From: JBBSJZ01 sp041751935
GTDB taxonomy: Bacteria > Planctomycetota > Planctomycetia > Pirellulales > Pirellulaceae
Direction of reading: 5' to 3'
Length of the DNA stretch: 64,000 nt
Assembly (NCBI GenBank): GCA_041751935.1
Contig: JBGSIA010000165.1
Location: 56,087-120,086 of the forward strand
The notes under the pieces are model-generated. The model did no database searches, was not told the origin of the DNA, and was given only the letters and a program-made list of their open reading frames with translations. Numbering within the stretch: the first letter of the stretch is position 1; each line of letters opens with the position of its first letter. Shown here piece by piece: positions 33,755 to 42,493 of this stretch. Both the position numbers and the translations under genes were made by a program.

Positions 33755-34674
33755 GTGACGAAATGCAGATCAATGGTGTACCCATCGAAGCAACATTTGC
33801 CGAAGCCTTTGATATGAAGGCGACTCGCCTGATCATCACGGCAGATGATTCGCAGTGGGCACGAGAGGCAGCGAAAGCGATGACAGGTTTCGGCACCAGC
33901 GTGATCGCCTGTGGTTTGGAGATCGCCGTCGAAGTCGAGCTCAGCGAACCCGAAACGCCGGACGGTCGCCCTGGCATCGCGATTCTAGCCTTCGCTGTTA
34001 GTGGTAGCGAACTGGAAAAACAAATCCCTCGACGCGCCGGTCAATGTGTGCTGACGTGTCCGACCACAGCCCTGTACGCCGGCATTGTTGGCGACAAATC
34101 CATGCACCCGAAACGAATTGCGTTGGGAAAATCGCTACGCTACTTTGGAGATGGACATCAAATCAGTAAGCGTTTGGATAAGCGACGGTACTGGCGCATT
34201 CCAGTCATGGACGGCGAGTTCGTCTGTGAACACGATGTGCCGCGAGTTGATGGAATTGGTGGCGGCAATTTTCTGCTGTTGGGCTCGTCGATAGCCGCAG
34301 TCACTCTGGCCTGTCGTGCGGCGATCCAAGCACTGCAACCGCTGCCTGGAATTATCACGCCGTTTCCCGGTGGCGCAACACGTAGCGGATCAAAGGTCGG
34401 CTCCAAATACAAAGCTCTCTTTGCCAGCACCAACGAAGCTTTCTGTCCATCGCTAAAGCATGTCGCGCCATCGTTGCTTCGTGACAACGTCAACGCGGTG
34501 CTGGAAGTCGTGATCGACGGGATGGATGGTGACTGCATTTCGCGAGCGATGCGCGTCGGTATACAAGCGGCGTGTCGAGCTGGCGGAGGCAACGGATTGC
34601 TTGGCGTAACAGCGGGCAATTATGGCGGCAAGCTGGGGCGACATCACTTCCATTTAGCGGAGGTGCTTCGATGA
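33751..34674 (+). CDS. fhcD: Formylmethanofuran:tetrahydromethanopterin formyltransferase
   Basis: A 307-residue enzyme moving the formyl group between methanofuran and H4MPT. Start at ATG 33751 (MSDEMQINGVPIEATFAEAF) matches the family's N-terminus. Further motifs: CVLTCPTTALYAG, IPVMDGEFVCE, GGATRSGSKVGSKYKAL, and the C-terminal GNYGGKLGRHHFHLAEVL. Start and stop overlap both neighbours by ATGA, so the three genes are translationally coupled. Confidence 0.95.
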   Translation: MSDEMQINGVPIEATFAEAFDMKATRLIITADDSQWAREAAKAMTGFGTSVIACGLEIAVEVELSEPETPDGRPGIAILAFAVSGSELEKQIPRRAGQCVLTCPTTALYAGIVGDKSMHPKRIALGKSLRYFGDGHQISKRLDKRRYWRIPVMDGEFVCEHDVPRVDGIGGGNFLLLGSSIAAVTLACRAAIQALQPLPGIITPFPGGATRSGSKVGSKYKALFASTNEAFCPSLKHVAPSLLRDNVNAVLEVVIDGMDGDCISRAMRVGIQAACRAGGGNGLLGVTAGNYGGKLGRHHFHLAEVLR

Positions 34675-35528
34675 CACGTTGGACGTTGTCGCTTTTGCAA
34701 CCGCTGACGCACGATGTTGATGCGTCGCCGATTTCATTGGAGTCATTTGCCACTCGAAGTGTTGCCGACATCGAGCGAGTACAACTAACTGGGATGGGAC
34801 CTACCGTTCGAATCGGAGATTTGTTTCGCGTCGGACGCCATTCGACCTCCAACGACTCGATCGATTGCATTGAGATCAATGGGGACGTCGAGCGATTTCA
34901 CCATTTGGGCGCTCGACATGGCGGAGGACGATTTGCAATCGATGGCTCTGCAGGCAATTGGGTAGGTTTGGGTATGAGGGATGGTGAACTGATCGTAACA
35001 GGGAATGTTGGTGATGGTGCTGGGGCGATGATGCGCGGCGGACGAATTCGAATTGATGCCAACGCGAGAAACGGTGTCGGTGGTCCCTGTTCATCAAGCC
35101 ACACGGGCATGAGTGGCGGATTGATCACAGTTGGCGGCAATGTTGGCGATTACGCTAGTCATCGGATGCGGCGAGGCGCGGTGGTGATCAACGGCAATGC
35201 GGGCGTAGCGCTAGCGAGCCAAATGATTGCTGGTACGGTGTGCGTTTCCGGAACTTTTTTGGCTCAAGCCGCGTATGCAATGCGTCGTGGAACACTGGTT
35301 TTACAAACCCATGTTGATTTCTGCCCCCTCCGGTTCTCACGTCCGTCAGTTCTGGAGTCGCCCATGGTTGCTCTTCTTCGAGCCCATTTGACACCAGAAA
35401 TTACGGGACTTCGAGCCGCATGTCGGTTGTTGGAGCGAGTAGCATCGGGGGGCCTAAAATCTCGCCGAGGCGATTTTTCGGTAGGTGGGCAGGGCGAAAT
35501 ACTCGCAATTTGCCCTGATTCCAATTGA
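34671..35528 (+). CDS. fhcC: Formylmethanofuran dehydrogenase/hydrolase subunit C
   Basis: A 285-residue beta-helical subunit of the Fhc complex. Recognised from repeated G-x-G-x5-G turns: GGGRFAIDGSAGNWVGLGM, GELIVTGNVGDGAGAMMRGG and ITVGGNVGDYASHRMRRGAV. Start ATG 34671 overlaps fhcD. The last 60 residues are less conserved, as is usual. The order A-D-C without fhcB is noted in the findings. Confidence 0.9.
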   Translation: MTRWTLSLLQPLTHDVDASPISLESFATRSVADIERVQLTGMGPTVRIGDLFRVGRHSTSNDSIDCIEINGDVERFHHLGARHGGGRFAIDGSAGNWVGLGMRDGELIVTGNVGDGAGAMMRGGRIRIDANARNGVGGPCSSSHTGMSGGLITVGGNVGDYASHRMRRGAVVINGNAGVALASQMIAGTVCVSGTFLAQAAYAMRRGTLVLQTHVDFCPLRFSRPSVLESPMVALLRAHLTPEITGLRAACRLLERVASGGLKSRRGDFSVGGQGEILAICPDSN

Positions 35529-35632
35529 TTCAATTTGCTTTAGGAGTTGTGAAAAATCATCGCTTCCCGCCAATTCCTAAATTCGCGACAATACAGGCGT
35601 AACAACTCACCCTTCCCCCAAAAAGAAAACTC

Positions 35633-36760
35633 ATGAAACGAATTTTGCCCGCCGCTGTTCTCACCATGTCCGCGTTGCTGACTTTTCAAAACACGTCTGC
35701 CGAAGACTTTGGGATCGGCTCCAAGGCCCCCGAAATCGATGTGGAACATTGGATCGACAGCGGCAAAGGCAAGGCCGATCCAGTGACCAAGTTCGAAGCT
35801 GGAAAGATCTACGTCGTAGAATTTTGGGCTACGTGGTGCGGACCGTGTGTTGGCAGTATGCCGCACTTGGCAGAGATGGCAGATAAGTATCGCAATAAGA
35901 AAGTTCGCATTATCAGCATCTCCAACGAGGACCTGGAAACAGTAACCGAGTTTCTCAAGCAAGAAGGTCCAGGTGCAAAAACTTTCGGCGAAATCACTGC
36001 TGCTTACTCGTTGACGACAGATCCCGATGGCAGCGTGTATGCCGACTACATGGACGCCGCTGGACAGGGCGGTATTCCGCACGCATTCATCGTCGGTACG
36101 ACCGGCGAAATCGAGTGGCACGGCCATCCGATGACGATGGAAGGCGAAGACTACGGTGACCCCCTGGCGAAGATTTCCGATGGAACATGGGACCGTGAAG
36201 CGTATAAGGAGCAAATGAAAGAGCAGGAGCGGCTGCAACAATTGATGCAAAAAATCGCACAGTTGGCACAAACGGAGAAATTTGAGGAGGCTGCCGGCTT
36301 AGTTGAAAAAGAGATGAACGAAACCAAGTCACCATCGACTAAGAGTCAACTTGAAATGTTGCTCTACAACTTAAAGCTCAATGGCGGCATGGTTGACGAA
36401 AAAGTGAAAAGCTACTTCAAAGACAAACTCGCTTCGACAAAGAACGTCATGGAACTTGGCCAAATGTCATACATGATCCACCTTGGTTTGGAAAACGGTG
36501 CGGATGTCGGCGACTTGGCCATCGATGCAATCGCCGCATTGTCCGAGAATTCAGAATCTGCGCCAGATCAAATTAAACCCATGGTATTCATGCAACTTGC
36601 ACAGCTTTACGAAGCAACAGCCAAGCTGCCTGAAGCAATCGCCGCTCAAGAGAAAGCGGTCGCGGCGAGTACGGGACAGGCACAGAAGCGAATGCAGGCC
36701 TACCTGGATCAGCTGAAGGCACCCGCCGAAGAGCCTGCTGACGAAGCCGCAGCAAAGTAA
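35633..36760 (+). CDS. TlpA-family thioredoxin-like protein with TPR-like tail
   Basis: A 375-residue exported protein: signal peptide (RILPAAVLTMSALLTF), then a thioredoxin fold with the redox motif ATWCGPC near residue 66, an IISISNEDLETVTEFL segment and the cis-Pro stretch GGIPHAFIVG. The second half (residues 200-370) is helical and repeat-rich, ending in an acidic Ala-rich tail. Probably a periplasmic disulfide reductase. No cytochrome c maturation gene is adjacent. Terminator follows. Confidence 0.85.
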   Translation: MKRILPAAVLTMSALLTFQNTSAEDFGIGSKAPEIDVEHWIDSGKGKADPVTKFEAGKIYVVEFWATWCGPCVGSMPHLAEMADKYRNKKVRIISISNEDLETVTEFLKQEGPGAKTFGEITAAYSLTTDPDGSVYADYMDAAGQGGIPHAFIVGTTGEIEWHGHPMTMEGEDYGDPLAKISDGTWDREAYKEQMKEQERLQQLMQKIAQLAQTEKFEEAAGLVEKEMNETKSPSTKSQLEMLLYNLKLNGGMVDEKVKSYFKDKLASTKNVMELGQMSYMIHLGLENGADVGDLAIDAIAALSENSESAPDQIKPMVFMQLAQLYEATAKLPEAIAAQEKAVAASTGQAQKRMQAYLDQLKAPAEEPADEAAAK

Positions 36761-36768
36761 CCGCCCGA

Positions 36769-36825
36769 CTCGGGTGTTCATTTATGCCCACCGTCCGCTG
36801 ATGACGGTGGCATTCGCAACCCGAG
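36769..36825. terminator. Bidirectional terminator between convergent genes
   Basis: Outer 7-bp stem CTCGGGT (36769-36775) / ACCCGAG (36819-36825) enclosing an 8-bp inner stem CCACCGTC (36788-36795) / GACGGTGG (36803-36810). Lies between the thioredoxin gene and the ABC permease stop. No long T-run. Confidence 0.6.
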
Positions 36826-36831
36826 CGAACT

Positions 36832-38505
36832 TCAGACTTGCTCAGTCAGTTCAAATCGCGTCCAAGCCCGTGCTGTCCAGCCAAGCGTTATCCATGCAAG
36901 AGCCGCAGCAGCCGCGATGCTGCTGAACACAAACAGCGGTGGGACGAGGCTACCAGGAAACATAAGTCTTAGCACCGTGGCCCACGATAGTAGCAACCCA
37001 AGCAACGTTAAAAGCGTCGCAGCTTTTACGATGAAGATTACTTTGGTGCGAATCAGCATCGTGATCCCTTGGGCGCGTTCCTGATGTGGAAAATCTAAGA
37101 AGATCGCGTTCTCAGCGGCGAAAACCATCACAGCAAAAGCCGGTAGTATGCCCATCCATAGTACTGTTTGCATGACATTTTGATTCGTAATCCAGGCCGC
37201 AGGCGTCAACACGATCAATTGAAATGCAATGGTCAAGCTGACCGGCACTAACAATTGGCCGATTACCACGGTACGCGGAGCAAGCGGCAATCCAGAAAGA
37301 ATCGACATTCGACGCAGGTCTCGGCGGAAGTCCAGTCGCAACGCCGGTGGCGCCAGAAGCATTGTCGAAAGCGTGACTCCACCGACGACAAACAACCATT
37401 GCTCAGTGGTTGTATCGATCAGTAACGGTGAAAGCGAGAGTAGGGTTGGTAAAAGCAAAGTTACTGCAACCGTCAATGCATGTTGCAGCAGCGTATGGAA
37501 TTGACGCAAAGCGAGCGGTACAGCTAAACGAATCGTTGTCGGCCAATAGGAGCTAAGTCGATCCAACGCATCGAATCGAAACAGGTTTATCAATGCCTTC
37601 TTCTCATTGCGATTCGATAATAACTTTATCGAACTGTTTCGATGCTGTCGAGCAATTGCTTCTCGATCGGTAAAAACCAGGATCAATATACCTAGAAGTA
37701 ACAGACACAAACATCCCACCAGTTGCACCATCGTCATCGGAGAGTAGGCACCACTCGTTGCGAGTGCGGAGGTGATATGCCAGGGTGTTGCCAGTGCCTG
37801 AACCAGCGGTGAAGAGGCCACTTCCCCCAGCGATCGCAACGACGCGATTAAGTACATGCTCGTGGGCGAATGTAGTGGGACTGAATGGGTGGCGCTGGTT
37901 CCGATAGTTATCAATAACGACAACACTGCAATGGCGACGGCGAATCGACACAGAACCAGTGAAACCGGGGAGAGTAATGCAATGACTCGGTCAATGACTC
38001 GACGGACGATTTCCAATAGCAATACTCCGCAGCACATTGCGATCAGAAACAATTCGATCCTCGCGACATCATGCACCAGGATGAATGCCAGCAAGCTTGT
38101 CTTGATCACCGCGCCGGTAGCTGCATTGAGCAATGGATACATCAACACCGAAGAACGCTGGACTGGAGCTCCGGCAATCCACAGCCGAGCAGCATCAGTC
38201 AACTCAGCGTCGAGTCCCTCTCGCACCCAAACTTGGCGAGAGAAGTGATACAACGAATACAGTACCATCGAACCGCCTAACCACAGTTCGAGCTGTTGCG
38301 GCCCAACCGGTTCCCGTTCCGCCAAGACCGTGACCGCACCAACGGTAAAAACGACAAAACAAACGATTGATACTGCCGTCGCGATCACTCGTTTTGGTGA
38401 TGCCGCACGGCGCAGCCCGGCCATCAAGCGAGAACGAACCTGTCGCAATTGCAGATCAATCAAGTGTGCATAGACCGTCGGCGAGTCCCAGGTCGACGTT
38501 ATCAC
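36832..38505 (-). CDS. ABC exporter permease subunit
   Basis: A 557-residue polytopic protein with about twelve hydrophobic helices and no signal peptide (examples: VIALLSPVSLVLCRFAVAIA, LLTLLGLLLSWATVLRLM). It starts with a GTG that overlaps the stop of the ATPase gene by 4 bases. Topology and partner fit an ABC exporter permease of the ABC-2/large-permease kind; substrate unknown. Confidence 0.75.
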   Translation of the reverse strand: MITSTWDSPTVYAHLIDLQLRQVRSRLMAGLRRAASPKRVIATAVSIVCFVVFTVGAVTVLAEREPVGPQQLELWLGGSMVLYSLYHFSRQVWVREGLDAELTDAARLWIAGAPVQRSSVLMYPLLNAATGAVIKTSLLAFILVHDVARIELFLIAMCCGVLLLEIVRRVIDRVIALLSPVSLVLCRFAVAIAVLSLLITIGTSATHSVPLHSPTSMYLIASLRSLGEVASSPLVQALATPWHITSALATSGAYSPMTMVQLVGCLCLLLLGILILVFTDREAIARQHRNSSIKLLSNRNEKKALINLFRFDALDRLSSYWPTTIRLAVPLALRQFHTLLQHALTVAVTLLLPTLLSLSPLLIDTTTEQWLFVVGGVTLSTMLLAPPALRLDFRRDLRRMSILSGLPLAPRTVVIGQLLVPVSLTIAFQLIVLTPAAWITNQNVMQTVLWMGILPAFAVMVFAAENAIFLDFPHQERAQGITMLIRTKVIFIVKAATLLTLLGLLLSWATVLRLMFPGSLVPPLFVFSSIAAAAALAWITLGWTARAWTRFELTEQV

Positions 38506-39260
38506 GCTACTGCCTCACCAGCCAATGCATCGGAGTCGACAGCGACTTGGTCATCAATCGCCGCAAAGAAAGCTTGTTCAAGAGTAAGCGAACCGGGAAA
38601 GGTTTGCTGTAATTGGTCGACCGGACCCACGAATCGCAACTGCCCTTGGTGCATGATGATTATGGTGTTGCACACGTCTTGAATCATGGCGAGTAAATGA
38701 CTGCTCAATAGAACAGTAGTTCCTAACGCTGCTCGCTCGCACAACGTTTGCAGAAATAAGCGGATTCCGGGCGGATCCAGGCCCGTCATCGGTTCATCAA
38801 AAAGCAGCACACGGGGATCGATTAGATAGGCTAGGCAGATTGCAAGCTTTTGTCTCATCCCACGCGACAAGGCTCCAGCTAAATCATTCCTTTTCGCTGT
38901 CAGTCCGAATTGATCCAAGAGTGCGGCCGCTTTGTCGCGAAAGTGTTCAACTTCGTAAATGCGGCCAATGAACTCAAAATGATCTTGCACTCTCAAGTCA
39001 TCGAACAGTGGTGGATCATCGGGAATGAACACAACGTTTCGCTTCAATCCGACCGGGTTTTCAAGGGACGAGAAACCAGCAACACGGAGGTCGCCATTGT
39101 CCGGTCGCAGCAACCCCGCCAGACAACGCATCGTCGTCGTTTTTCCAGCCCCGTTGTGGCCGACCAGTCCACAGATTTGGCCCGGTTGAATGGAAAACGA
39201 GACATCATCAACCGCGATGAAGCTACTGTATTGTTTTCGTAGGCCTGTGACGTGAATCAT
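38502..39260 (-). CDS. ABC transporter ATP-binding protein
   Basis: A 252-residue ATPase. Walker A GLVGHNGAGKTTTMRC near residue 38, Q-loop region VVFIPDDPPLFDDL, signature LSRGMRQKLAIC, Walker B RVLLFDEPMTGLD, H-loop LLSSHL. The start is ATG 39260, MIHVTGLRKQY; the longer frame is not ABC-like. Couples to the permease with a 4-base overlap. Family suggests an exporter of ABC-2 type. Confidence 0.95.
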   Translation of the reverse strand: MIHVTGLRKQYSSFIAVDDVSFSIQPGQICGLVGHNGAGKTTTMRCLAGLLRPDNGDLRVAGFSSLENPVGLKRNVVFIPDDPPLFDDLRVQDHFEFIGRIYEVEHFRDKAAALLDQFGLTAKRNDLAGALSRGMRQKLAICLAYLIDPRVLLFDEPMTGLDPPGIRLFLQTLCERAALGTTVLLSSHLLAMIQDVCNTIIIMHQGQLRFVGPVDQLQQTFPGSLTLEQAFFAAIDDQVAVDSDALAGEAVA

Positions 39261-39445
39261 GTTCAAATAACAGCGGAGTAATGGCGAGCAACTTAGATTC
39301 TGAGCCACTTCGCTGGGACGTACGAAACGAAGTGACACAAAACTTTAGGTCACGCATGGGCGCGCGGCCGTACAATCGGATGGCCAGATAACCCGCAAGA
39401 TTGCTATTTCCGGAGTCGGCGGAATTTGGTAACAGCGCTTGCATT

Positions 39446-40756
39446 ATGAACACATTGCGACTGTACCGTATTTCTCCCGCTTCCCCGGAACCTACTGGCC
39501 TCAATACGAGCGACCATCTCGCCGGGCTAGATTTGGTCCGTGGCGTCGCAGCCATCTGTGTGGTGCTACTGCACGCTTGCGTCCCGTACCTGCGACATCC
39601 CATGCCCGGCTTGACCTGGCCGGTACGTGATACGACCAGCGAAATCGTGGATTGGGTGTTCTGGTCAATCGAACTCTTCGTGATGCCAGTGTTCTTGGTG
39701 ACTGCGGGCTTTTTGTTGCATACGTCGCTGAAGTCTCGTGGGCCATGGCAAACTCTGCAAGCAAGATTGCAACGACTTGGACGCCCGCTGCTGTTTGGCA
39801 TCTTGGTGATTCTGCCTATTGATCTTTATCTTTGGCTCGCCGGGTGGGTTTGTGAGAACAAGATTCCGCTGGTCAAACTCAAGAGCTTGAAGTTTGATCC
39901 AGGCGTGGATGATGGATTGTGGGGATTGAGCCATCTGTGGTTTCTGCTGTACGTGATTACCTATGTTGCAATCGTTGCTGGTGGCGTAGCACTCGCGAAG
40001 CGGAAGGAAGGGTTGGCAACATATCTGCAGCGACTGTCGCACCCAGCTATCGTCCTTCCTTGCTTAGCCATAACCGCCATGGTAACGCTTTGCATACGTC
40101 CCGAAGTGGTCTGGGGGTTTCAACATCGATTTGAACCCGTGCCGAGTAAATGGATTTATAGCCTGATGTTTTTTCTCGCCGGTATGGTTTGGGCCAAGCA
40201 TGATCCTAAATTGCAAAAGCTTTCGTTGCTCGCCACTTCGCAATCCATTGTCCTGTCAATCGTAGCTGTTCTGTCGGCGGTCTTGATGGGACGATGGCAT
40301 TTGCAAGCGAGGATGGCGAATGTCGAGGAAACACGTACAGCGTTGGCATTGTTGGCTGGATTAACGGTCACCGCAGCGACCGCGGTAACTTTGGCTGGCA
40401 TCGCAGTTTCAGTGAAGTCGACTACGCGATTGCCGAAATCGTTGAGGTACCTCGCCGCGGCGTCATTTTGGATATACTTGGTGCATCACCCGCTACTTGC
40501 CCTGATCCATTTAGACTTAAAGTGGTTGCTGCCTACGGCACCGGCTATCTTGAAAGCTCTACTGTCGTACTTGATGGCAATCGCCATTTCGTTGGTGACG
40601 TTCGAGGTTTGGGTTCACAGCACTTGGTTCGGTCGCTGGAGTGGAATGGGTGTCGCAATGCACAAGCCAGTTGGCCCTAAAATATCGGACGGCGTCGGGA
40701 CAGACGTAATTCCCGTCGTTGTCAATGAACATGGAGTGGTTCGCCGTGCGGCGTAA
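39446..40756 (+). CDS. Acyltransferase-3 family membrane protein
   Basis: A 436-residue integral membrane protein with ten or so helices. N-terminal LDLVRGVAAICVVLLHACVP, carrying the conserved R-G and H of acyltransferase_3 proteins, and FVMPVFLVTAGFLL. Members acylate sugars or lipids in the envelope. Start ATG 39446. Neighbours (ABC exporter divergent, PL6 lyase downstream) hint at exopolysaccharide metabolism, not proof. Confidence 0.85.
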   Translation: MNTLRLYRISPASPEPTGLNTSDHLAGLDLVRGVAAICVVLLHACVPYLRHPMPGLTWPVRDTTSEIVDWVFWSIELFVMPVFLVTAGFLLHTSLKSRGPWQTLQARLQRLGRPLLFGILVILPIDLYLWLAGWVCENKIPLVKLKSLKFDPGVDDGLWGLSHLWFLLYVITYVAIVAGGVALAKRKEGLATYLQRLSHPAIVLPCLAITAMVTLCIRPEVVWGFQHRFEPVPSKWIYSLMFFLAGMVWAKHDPKLQKLSLLATSQSIVLSIVAVLSAVLMGRWHLQARMANVEETRTALALLAGLTVTAATAVTLAGIAVSVKSTTRLPKSLRYLAAASFWIYLVHHPLLALIHLDLKWLLPTAPAILKALLSYLMAIAISLVTFEVWVHSTWFGRWSGMGVAMHKPVGPKISDGVGTDVIPVVVNEHGVVRRAA

Positions 40757-40833
40757 ACTGTCGCCATGCTGGACGCTGTATTGTTACTAGTTCGATCGCC
40801 CAAAACTTAGCATCCACCATTGGGAGTCGTCAA

Positions 40834-42096
40834 ATGCGGACGCTGTTTCTGTTTCTCGCCGTGTCACTTCCCGCGTTTGGTATCGACATTCCCATCGCGG
40901 ACGTGGCCGCATTGCAGCAAGCTGTAGCCACCGCGCATCCTGGCGACAATCTTGTACTGCGCGAGGGTGAGTGGAAAGACACACAGATTGTTTTCACTGG
41001 CGAAGGAACCACCGCAGCACCAATCACGTTGATGGCCGCAGTACCAGGCATGACGATCCTCACGGGCAAGAGCAGCTTGCGGATCGGCGGAAAGAATCTG
41101 GTGGTTGCGGGGTTGCTGTTCAAAGATCCGAGCCCTGAAGTAAGTGATCTCATACAGTTTCGCAAGGACTCAAAGACACCTGCCCAAGATTGCCGCATGA
41201 CGAATTGTGCGGTGATCAGCCAACAACCATCGATCGTTTCGCAAGAGAGCCGGTGGGTCGGATTGTACGGCGAGGGGCATCGTGTGGACCGCTGTACGTT
41301 TCAGGGCAAGTCGGGAACAGGCGCGACGTTTGTGGTATGGCTGGGCGATACAAGCCCAGGTAAACACCGCATCGATCATAACTATTTTGGGCCCCGAGAA
41401 AAGCTTGGAAAAAATGGCGGTGAAACGATCCGCGTGGGCGATAGTCAAACATCAATGCTTGCCGCTGCTTGTATCGTTGAGTACAACTTATTTGAAGCGT
41501 GCAACGGCGAAGTGGAGTGCATTTCCAATAAATCCTGTGGCAATATTTATCGCGACAACACGTTTTTGAGTGTCAGTGGAACATTAACGCTTCGCCATGG
41601 AAACGGATGTCTTGTGGAACGAAACGTCTTTCTCGGTGGACGAGCAAGTGGAACTGGGGGCATCCGAATCATCGGCGAAGACCACGTTATCCGCGACAAC
41701 TACTTGGAGAATTTGACTGGCGACGATGCCCGCTCGGCAATCAGTTTGATGATGGGAATTCCCAACTCACCACTCAATCGTTACTTCCAAGTTCGGAATG
41801 TCCGCCTGGAAAGCAACACCATCGTCGATTGCGAGTGTTCGATTTTGATCGGCTTGAGTGATGACAACAAGGCGTCACTGGCACCCGTTGCAACCTTGTT
41901 CGTAGCAAACAAAGTGCTGTGTCCGAAATACGCGGTTGTCGAAGCCCGCTGTGACCTCGATGGCATCCACTGGACAGCAAACGAGTTCTTCGGAAAGTCA
42001 CTCGGAATTCCTGCCGTCGTTGGCATACAAACGGTTCATCCTCAACTCAACCCAATCGCTGCAATCGCACGCAGTGAAGTAGGCTCAACTTGGTAA
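40834..42096 (+). CDS. Polysaccharide lyase family 6-type beta-helix (alginate/chondroitin lyase)
   Basis: A 420-residue secreted right-handed beta-helix protein; signal peptide MRTLFLFLAVSLPAFG. Motifs like those of PL6 alginate lyases and chondroitinase B: NGGETIRVGDSQTS, NGEVECISNKSCGNIYRDN with Lys and the later LTLRHGNGCLVERNVF (catalytic Lys/Arg region). Acts on uronic acid polysaccharides; substrate (alginate versus dermatan) cannot be told. Fits the marine polysaccharide-degrading life of planctomycetes. Confidence 0.85.
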   Translation: MRTLFLFLAVSLPAFGIDIPIADVAALQQAVATAHPGDNLVLREGEWKDTQIVFTGEGTTAAPITLMAAVPGMTILTGKSSLRIGGKNLVVAGLLFKDPSPEVSDLIQFRKDSKTPAQDCRMTNCAVISQQPSIVSQESRWVGLYGEGHRVDRCTFQGKSGTGATFVVWLGDTSPGKHRIDHNYFGPREKLGKNGGETIRVGDSQTSMLAAACIVEYNLFEACNGEVECISNKSCGNIYRDNTFLSVSGTLTLRHGNGCLVERNVFLGGRASGTGGIRIIGEDHVIRDNYLENLTGDDARSAISLMMGIPNSPLNRYFQVRNVRLESNTIVDCECSILIGLSDDNKASLAPVATLFVANKVLCPKYAVVEARCDLDGIHWTANEFFGKSLGIPAVVGIQTVHPQLNPIAAIARSEVGSTW

Positions 42097-42148
42097 CACC
42101 ACTTTTTGTTTGCCCGATGCTAAGTAAAGATTGGAACCCATGCCCAGT

Positions 42149-42466
42149 TTATTTTCGACGATGCATGGAATGCAGCGTCTGAGCTTCGTCGCGACGGATC
42201 GTTATCGTGCGGTCCAGTCGAGTAATTGTTAGCACATCGAATAACATTTCATTCACATTTTCTAAAATAACGCTCATTTGATGTCGCCGAGCATCGAGGT
42301 ACAGTCGGATCAGCCGGTCCAACATATGACTCTTCACTGTTGTCACCGACGAACAATCGATCTTGATTTCATCGCAATGCTTTTCTTTAAACTCTCGAGT
42401 GGCACGATCAATCAATTCTTCAAGCGATGCGGAATTGTTGTCCGTCGCTCGCGTGGAAGTTACCAT
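42149..42466 (-). CDS. STAS-domain protein
   Basis: A 105-residue protein: beta strand EIKIDCSSVTTVKSHMLDRL with Ser in the position phosphorylated in anti-sigma-factor antagonists, helix RLYLDARRHQMSVILENV and the C-terminal VLTITRLDRTITIR. Resembles SpoIIAA-like STAS switches. It is 27 bases downstream of pyruvate kinase on the same strand; no anti-sigma kinase is nearby. Confidence 0.75.
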   Translation of the reverse strand: MVTSTRATDNNSASLEELIDRATREFKEKHCDEIKIDCSSVTTVKSHMLDRLIRLYLDARRHQMSVILENVNEMLFDVLTITRLDRTITIRRDEAQTLHSMHRRK

Positions 42467-42493
42467 CGTAAAGTCTCCCTCCTAAATTTGAAT

